Shown here: one piece after another, positions 57,416-64,000 of the stretch
Layout: each line of letters begins with the position of its first letter
How positions within the stretch are numbered: position 1 is the first letter of the stretch
NCBI GenBank assembly: GCA_004194705.1
Contig: SADC01000310.1
Span: 1 to 64,000, forward strand
Length of the DNA stretch: 64,000 nt
Source of the DNA: Ditylenchus dipsaci
Taxonomy: Eukaryota; Nematoda; Chromadorea; Rhabditida; Anguinidae
Reading direction: 5' to 3'
Made by a program: the position numbers and the translations under genes
The notes under the pieces: generated by a model
Database searches by the model: none
Told to the model about the DNA's origin: nothing
The model's input: only the letters and a program-made list of their open reading frames with translations

Positions 57416-57931
57416 CAGTGATGTATAAATCTCCGGCTCTAGTTCCGGCTCAGAGCAGGAGCCAGAGCTGGAGCATATTTTTCGAAATAGAGAGCCAAGA
57501 GCAAGAGCCGGAGCAAATTTTTTGAACTCAAGAGCCCGGAGCGAGAGCCGGAGCAAAATTTTTCAAATAAAATTCTCGGAGCCGAATTTGGAGAAAATTT
57601 TTCGAAATTAAAATCGCGGAGCCAAATCTGGAGAAAATTTTTTCAAATAAAGGGTGGAGGGTGGCGGATTTAGAGGGTGGCGGATTTTCGAGGTGGCGGT
57701 TTAGCGGGGTAGCGGATTATCGAGGTTTGACTGTATATGCGTATAATTTTTTGGCTCAAGCTTTCGCTCGGAGCCATTGCCGGAGCAAATTTTTCAAAGT
57801 TGAGAGTCCGGAGCAAGTGCAGGAGCAAATTTTTCAAAGTTAAGAGCCCGGAGCAAGAGCCGGAGCAAATTTTTTTAAACTAAGATTTCAAAGCCAGGGC
57901 CGGAGCGAAAAATTGCAAAAATACATCACTG
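57416..57931. mobile_element. 516-bp hAT-like element, CTCGGAAT duplication
   Basis: Ends CAGTGATGTA and TACATCACTG; flanks 57408-57415 and 57932-57939 both CTCGGAAT. The interior repeats GAGCCGGAGCAAATTTTTC-like units. It interrupts the GGAATCCCACCC block of the surrounding foldback. Confidence 0.85.
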
Positions 57932-59581
57932 CTCGGAATCCCACCCTGGAGTGGCCAGAAGCCCCTCAAAGTTGGTTTTTTTGGGAGGTAATCTGGGTGG
58001 AGGAAACTTTTTGCAAAAATTCGATTGCGTGGATGAGATTTTCAGTCAGATGGGCTAAATCGCTCAGAATTCTACACTGAATCAATCTCAACCATCTGAA
58101 ACCACCCTAAACTGCTCCAAAACAGTATCTAAGTACCCTAAATCAGTGCTTAGGGTGGTTTCAGATGGTTGAGAATGATTCAGGGTGGAATTCTGAGCGA
58201 TTTAGTCCATCTGACTATAAATCTGATCCGCGCAATCGAATTTTCGCAAAAAGCTACCCGCCCCCCGGGTCCGCGACAATTCGCCTCCGGGACAATTCGC
58301 CTCCCGGGACAATTCGCCTCCGGACCGATTCGCCTCCCGGGACAATTCGCCTCCAGGGACAATTCGCCTCCGGGACAATTCGCCTCCCGGGACAATTCGC
58401 CTCCCGGGACAATTCGCCTCCGGTACAAAAAGTAGTAGAAGTAATCTTTGAAAAGTCACAGTCATTATACCACATTCAGACCCTTATTTTCGACGTGAAA
58501 TTGTGTGGTAAATCCTGTTTGATAGGACCAAAACCGCGATTTCACCCATCCGAACCCCAAAACCCAGGGTAGGTACCTTCTGGTCAGGTGTATGTATGGC
58601 CTGAAAATTTGAAAAAAATAAATAGATCGAAAACCAACCATGCTATCAAATGTAAAATCATGTGGTGAATCAGGTTTGATAATATCAAAATTTTGAGTTC
58701 ACTGAACCGATCCCCACAATTAGAGGTAGTTATCCCTCGTCGAGGTGTATATTTATTTACGGGCGTTAAGCAAATCGATCCACACCAAACTGATTCATAC
58801 CGAATTGGTCCACACACAAAATGGTCCACACTTTTTCAAATGCGTACATTTTGAAAAATTCTGTAGTCTGAACCGACCAAACCAAGTGGTCGTCCACTTG
58901 GAGCTTTTTTGTTTATGCTTTTTTGGGTTCCAAAACCTATTTTCTGGACTAACTCGGGAATGCTGAAGATGGTTTGATAGTAGTGAAATGCCGTTTCGTA
59001 AGTTATTTTCTAGTTTTGGCAAATTCAATTATTTCCCAATAATTAAAAAATACCATACAAAACCTTCTTTTACTATTATCGAACCATCTTCAGCATGCCC
59101 AAATTGGTCCAGAAAACAGGTTTCGGAATATGAAAAACGTAAAAAAAATTTTGCACCAAATTGACGACCACTTGATTTTGTTGTACTCAGGTAGTGTAGT
59201 GGTACCCGGATAGTAATATTTTCGTCTTGTAAAGAACTTTTAAAATTTATGATCCAACTTTAATTCTACTGGACAATCCATGCACTAACTAAACCATGTG
59301 GTCGTCCCTTGGATCAAAAGAAAGGCAGCTAAAGTTGGTTATAGACTGATAAATTTTGAAGTCAAATAATTGTTGTCTCTATTATCTGAGCAGGGTAAGA
59401 ATGCCTTTATGAACAGGGAGCAATTGTCCATTTTATACAGGTTTCCGATGAATACGTGGTATAAAATTCAATTTAAAAAAGAGATGGAACACAACCACAC
59501 CACATGGATATCCACTTGGTTCATATGAGCGTCCACTTTGTCAAGTTTGTCAGTTTATCTAAACCACCTAAATATGAGAGT

Positions 59582-60861
59582 AGTCTAGTACCCCCTTTTG
59601 GCCGGGTAGCGGTAAGTTCCTAGCAAAAAGAGTATTAGCCATAGCCTAAAGAAAACCTATTCTGTCCTAATGGAACCGTGCAGAGAAAACCCTCACCCTG
59701 AAGAAACAAAGTTGTCGAGTATACACTATTTTATTATTTTATAAGGTTGAAGAAAATATGCAAAAAAAAGAAATGTGAAAGAGTATTTTAGGAAGGAATC
59801 TTTAAATGATTGCATTATTAATTAAACTATCTAAAGTGTAAAAGCCTAAAAATTGTTTTTTATTGTAATATTTGTTCAGTAACATAAACAACTCGACAAG
59901 CCTAAGGCTATAGCAAAAGTCTAAAATTTTCTGAAGCCAAAGCTAAATTCTGTCTATTTAAGCAATTATACCAATATATTTATAACAATGAACAAATATC
60001 CAGACTAGCTACCCCAGACTTAAGGTCTCTAAGTTCAGAACAGTTATTGGAAAAATTAGCTTGATTAAAATTCTAGCTTTTTTTGAGAACCGTCGTATTA
60101 CAATGCTATATTAGAAAGCCAGTCCATGCACTGAAATACGTTAACTGATCAAGGGTCATATAAATATTTTTTATTTTTTTTCTTAATTTTTGTTTATAAT
60201 AATATGAATTATTCATAACCAAAGGTAGAATCTTGTAGTTTGATCGATAAAATTCAGCACTCGACTTCTTGCATTGCCAAGTGTAACAAATGTGGTCATA
60301 TAGGGTCTGGAGCATGTCGAAAGATGAAAATAGCTATTACATGTGTTAGATGCAATGGGATTATTATTCTGATAAATGTTTGAAAATCACCTAGGATCGT
60401 GTAAACATATACATCTTTGCAAAAATCTGTGTGACCTTTTTGTGGTTCAAGTTTCATTGTAGTTTGAAAAATATTTCACACTTAAATTGACAAGAAAATT
60501 TAGCTTTTTCAAAAAATTTTAATTTTGCTATAGCCTTAGGCTTGTCGAGTTGTTTATGTTACTGAACAAATATTACAATAAAAAACAATTTTTAGGCTTT
60601 TACACTTTAGATAGTTTAATTAATAATGCAATCATTTAAAGATTCCTTCCTAAAATACTCTTTCACATTTCTTTTTTGCATATTTTCTTCAACCTTATAA
60701 AATAATAAAATAGTGTATACTCGACAACTTTGTTTCTTCAGGGTGAGGGTTTTCTCTGCACGGTTTCCATTAGGACAGAATAGGTTTTCTTTAGGCTATG
60801 GCTAATACTCTTTTTGCTAGGAACTTACCGCTACCCGGCCAAAAAGGGGGTACTAGACTAC
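59582..60861. mobile_element. foldback element with nearly identical 340-bp arms
   Basis: The left arm (TAGTCTAGTACCCCCTTTTG to CTTAGGCTTGTCGAGTT complement near 59928) is mirrored at 60530-60861 with only a few base differences. The 600-bp loop has no clear gene, though plus-strand CNKCGHIGSGAC and a frame-shifted CVRCN...YYSDKC near 60275-60385 look like decayed zinc knuckles. No clear target duplication. Confidence 0.7.
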
Positions 60862-61609
60862 TTATGAGATATTTTATGTATCTAGCAGTCTTAATGAACA
60901 TATCTGAAATTTGAGTAGTTTTAGTGGCTGAATTTTTTTGACTAGCTAGAGACCTCCATGATTCAAGTGGACCACCTAAATAAACCAGGTGGACAACAAC
61001 ATGAGAAAATAAGGGCGATTAGGTGATAAATTGACAAAAATGTTATAAAAATTAATGCATAACAACTACAATATTACCCTTTCTGCAAAAATACAAACTA
61101 AGGATAATCTTGTTCATGGAGTGAATGGACAGACTGAACAGGAGATAAAAAATGTAATTGGAGGCGAATTGTCCCGGGAGGCGAATTGTCCCGGGAGGCG
61201 AATTATCCCGGAGGCGAATTGTCCTGGAGGCGAATTGTCCTGGAGGCGAATTGTCCCGGGAGGCGAATCGGCCCGGAGGCGAATTGTCCTGGAGGCGAAT
61301 TGTCCGTGTCCCCGCCCCCCCCCCAAACCAACTTTCAGCGGCTTCTCGCCACTCCAGGGTGGGATTCTGAGCGATCCAAGTCATTTTTGACTATAAATTC
61401 GGATTCCGGCAAAATTTACAGCAGTATTTCACTGAAAATTTGAATTTGGAGGGGTGCGTTCAAATTTGGCGGGGTAAATGATTAATTTGGAGGGATAAAC
61501 GAATATTTTACTAAAAATTCAAATTTGGCGGTGTAAAAAATTAATTTGGCGGGTAAAAGAATGATTTGGCGGCTGAAAGTACTTACAGCCAATTTAAAAG
61601 TTGTATAAT

Positions 61610-63700
61610 CTGAAAACGCGCTATCTTTTGCTGCCTTTCGAATCATACCTTTCATTAATTGACCGTCTTAAATCAAATTTGTCTCGAATCTAACTTCAAC
61701 TATATAGTAGGCCTTTGATGAATGCATAATTTTGATGGAAATTTTAATGGACTATTTTTGACTGGGTCTTCAGAATAAGCCTAGCTTTTTTACACGTCTA
61801 GGCTGGACCCTGCACACGGTGGTTAATAGCTTCTGGTCGTCAAAACATCCGATTATTTTCATAACTCACATATTTTGTATTACACCGTTACCAGAGACAT
61901 ATCAGGGAGCCGGTGGTTTGCTTGGAGGGTGGAGGGTATTTCCGAGTAGCTTCACAACACGTCCGCATCCGCGAAAATTCGTTCGAGAGAGGACTATTAA
62001 CGAGTAGCGTCGATAATTGACCTGAGAAATTTCGTTTAAATGGCAAAATAAGACAAGATCCTCACTTTTTTTGTAAAAGTTTTGGTAAAATGTTTGGATT
62101 TTGAAAATAACCCTGTTAAGTTATCCGGTTTTGAAATTATCTATTGTTGAATTATCCTAATTTTGAATTTTTCTATTGTCGAATAAACTGAATTTCGCAC
62201 ATTTATGCTCCTATAAAGCGCTGCGATAGCAGCGCTTGGACACTAGTTTTCTATATCGACTACTCCGGGGTATTTTTTTTAATGCCGAAAATCGGAAAAT
62301 TTTAAATTCGATATCAAAATTTTCGGGTGTTCAACAAAGATATAAATAGTGGAATTAATAGAGCCCGTAAGAGTTAAGTAAATGCATAAACATACTTATA
62401 AAATTTTGACTCTGAGTTGAGATATAGGTTCTCAAAGTTGAGGGTGAGTTACTAGACGGGGGAGCCTTTAGACAAGTTTTCTTACTATAGCCCTCCCCAG
62501 ACTCCTGCGAGACACGAGACAAAATTACTCGAGAGTCTCGCGAGACACTTTTTTTGTCTCGCGAGACAGAGTCACATAACATAATGTCTCGCGAGACATG
62601 TCCGGTGTCTCGTGAGACTCACCTTATTTCCTCCAATTTCTCCCTCCCTCTAATTACTCCCCCCCCTAACTTCAAGTGGTCTGAAATTTCTGTTTTCATT
62701 TACTGTTTGAGCTGTGTAAAAAGTGCCTGAGAGGGATTTTAAAAATCTAACAGGCACTTTTTACACAGCTCAAACAGTGAATGAAAACAGAAATTTCAGG
62801 CCACCTAAAGTTTGAAAAAATGGCATGCCTCTAATTACTCCCCCGGGGGAGAAATTAGAGGAAATACGGTAGTTGCCTTGTCTCGCGAGACAGATCGACT
62901 CGCGAGATAATTTTGTTTTTGCTTAAGTGCTCAATCAATTAATTTTTGGTTGTTATAATGTTATAATAAAAATAAAGTATCCGCCCAGGTGGATTGATAG
63001 GCTTTTCTGTACACAAGGGTTCAAACTCCGAATAACGTCCGGTGAGAAAGCATTAAGCAAAATGGCTTTCTTAATAACGTCTCTCCCATTAACGTCCCTC
63101 TCTGAATAACATCTCTTTAACGTCGGTCCCTCCAGAGACGTTAATGAGAGAGCCCACTGTATCGAAATAAAGAACTCACAATAACTTAAAAATTTTGATA
63201 TAACATGATCTTATCGCTGCCAAACCATCTTCAGCGTGCCCGAATTAGTGTAGCACTATGTTTTGGAACCCGAAAACGTGAAAAAAAATTGATTCAAGTA
63301 ACGACCAATTGGTTAGGTTTGGTAACTCTGGATGGAGTTGTGAGCGATTCTAAAGCTACGTTCACATACTGCGACTCCGCCTCCGACTACTCCGGAGTAT
63401 AACACCTCCGCCGATGGCTTGGAGTGGTTCGGACACAATCTAAAACATTTCGAAAAAACTTCAAAATCTGCCTTGGTCCTCCCTGTTGTTTGAAAAAAAA
63501 TTTGTCTCGCGGGTCCGTCTGTCTTGCGAGACAAAAATACCGTGTTACGCGAGACATGTTACGTGACTTTGTCTCGCGAGATACATTTTTCGTCTCGCGG
63601 GGGCTTATAGAAAATACGGTACACCATGGCGAGGATATTTCATTAACGGGAACATTAAAAGTTTACACTCTATTGAGGATTTAAAAAGATAAATGCGAAA
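61610..63700. repeat. repeat-rich stretch before the A-chain exon
   Basis: CTCGCGAGA palindromes at 62500-62615, 62878-62905 and 63500-63600; a CCGTATTTCC-family MITE with a long internal palindrome at 62616-62872; pogo-like CCCTCTCTGAATAACATC remnants at 63000-63165; and the CAAACCATCTTCAGCGTGCCCG module at about 63222. Confidence 0.5.
62616..62872. mobile_element. CCGTATTTCC-family MITE with palindromic core
   Basis: Starts CACCTTATTTCCTCCAATTT and ends AAATTAGAGGAAATACGGT. The core 62676-62815 is a near-perfect palindrome (CTGAAATTTCTGTTTTCATT and complement, GCTGTGTAAAAAGTGCCTG and complement). Confidence 0.6.
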
Positions 63701-63709
63701 TAATTTTAG

Positions 63710-63849
63710 AAAGCCAACAGCGCACTAAATGTTGCTCCTCGACCTGTTCCTTCGATGAGCTGAAACAAAACTGCTGCTTCAGCGAGAGCTGCCTAGCAGG
63801 TTGCTACCCAGGAGGAGAATACAAGAAGAACCTAGGAGGTGTATATTAG
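63710..63849 (+). CDS. insulin-like peptide, A-chain terminal exon
   Basis: Behind a TAATTTTAG acceptor, the frame entered after two bases reads QQRTKCCSSTCSFDELKQNC, then CFSESCLAGCYPGGEYKKN and a stop after GVY. KCC-x3-C-x8-CC is the nematode insulin A-chain pattern (an extra Cys next to the last), and the dibasic-like QQRTK could be a processing site. Two further cysteines in the tail are unusual. It requires an upstream exon ending in phase 1, while exon 2 at 48636 ends in phase 0; a small exon in the gap or a one-base error would reconcile them. It may instead belong to another, unseen insulin gene. Confidence 0.65.
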
Positions 63850-63944
63850 ATTAATGCCAAATCCATGAACAAACGAATACAATTTTTAAAAAAGCTTTAA
63901 AGCAAAACAATTTTATTCCTGATGTTTTTCATGTGTGTCAAACA

Positions 63945-63950
63945 AATAAA
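63945..63950 (+). terminator. poly(A) signal of the insulin-like gene
   Basis: AATAAA about 95 bases after the stop, followed by two more overlapping or nearby AATAAA copies (63949-63955 and about 63963). Confidence 0.6.
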
Positions 63951-64000
63951 ATAAAGGCGAGCAATAAAACAAACAGTGAGAACATGAAACAATCGCTTTT

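Larger units (their letters stand above)
57240..61600. repeat. composite foldback with 17-bp minisatellite arms
   Basis: Left side: CCGCCAAATTATTCG units (57240-57350), GGAATCCCACCCTGGAGTGG, then a run of about ten GGGACAATTCGCCTCCC units (58262-58430). Right side mirrors them: GGAGGCGAATTGTCCCGG units (61158-61310), CCACTCCAGGGTGGGATTC, then AATTTGGCGGGG units up to about 61570. Inside lie a hAT-like element (57416-57931), a smaller palindrome (58060-58200, AACCATCTGAAACCACCCTAA arms) and the foldback at 59582-60861. Confidence 0.6.

Noticed and set aside
58165..58572. Open frames with ASGTIRLPGQF or GGELSREANCPG repeats (also 61055-61443)
   Set aside because: They are translations of the 17-bp GGGACAATTCGCCTCCC minisatellite, open in many frames by chance.

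Overview
The window looks like nuclear DNA of a nematode. It is AT-rich, its genes have many introns of about 40-60 bases with TTTCAG or TTTTAG acceptors, and several start codons lie 7-10 bases behind an unpaired splice acceptor, as expected for spliced-leader trans-splicing. It encodes a cysteine-rich insulin-like peptide and an F-box protein of nematode style. I cannot name the genus. Everything here comes from reading and translating the sequence; no database was searched.

Recognisable genes, left to right: an F-box/F-box-associated protein (minus strand, exons at 14619-14082 and 11367-11102, with a possible further exon near 7.2 kb); the spliceosome protein PRP4/PRPF4 (minus, 19928-17430, 17 exons, intact, 488 aa); a transposon-borne transposase-like gene (plus, about 22.5-26.1 kb); the RNA polymerase II subunit RPB3 (minus, 32964-27346, 13 exons, one apparent one-base deletion); a type-B carboxylesterase (minus, 39079 to about 35736, with apparent frame breaks near its 3' end); and an insulin-like peptide (plus). 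The signal peptide and B-chain exons of the insulin-like gene are at 48407-48636, and the only A-chain exon I see on that strand is 15 kb away at 63710-63849.

Nearly everything else is DNA-transposon debris, much of it still bounded by readable target-site duplications (TSDs): hAT-like elements with 8-bp TSDs (3602, 29406, 32259, 57416 and others), pogo/Tigger-like elements with CAGTCGA ends and TA TSDs (6849, 15045, 22925, 29150, 45220), PIF-like elements with 3-bp TSDs (28409, 29842, 53023, 54326), a family with CCGTATTTCCTCTAATAG ends, and many foldback elements. The elements are nested several deep. The clearest case is 52.7-56.7 kb, where two foldback elements with minisatellite arms sit 26 bp apart inside an older foldback, and one of them carries two further insertions whose empty sites survive in its neighbour.

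The long introns of rpb-3, the F-box gene and probably the insulin gene have grown by such insertions, while the introns of the PRP4 gene have stayed short. One-base reading-frame breaks in rpb-3, the esterase and the transposase suggest either residual assembly indels or recent decay.
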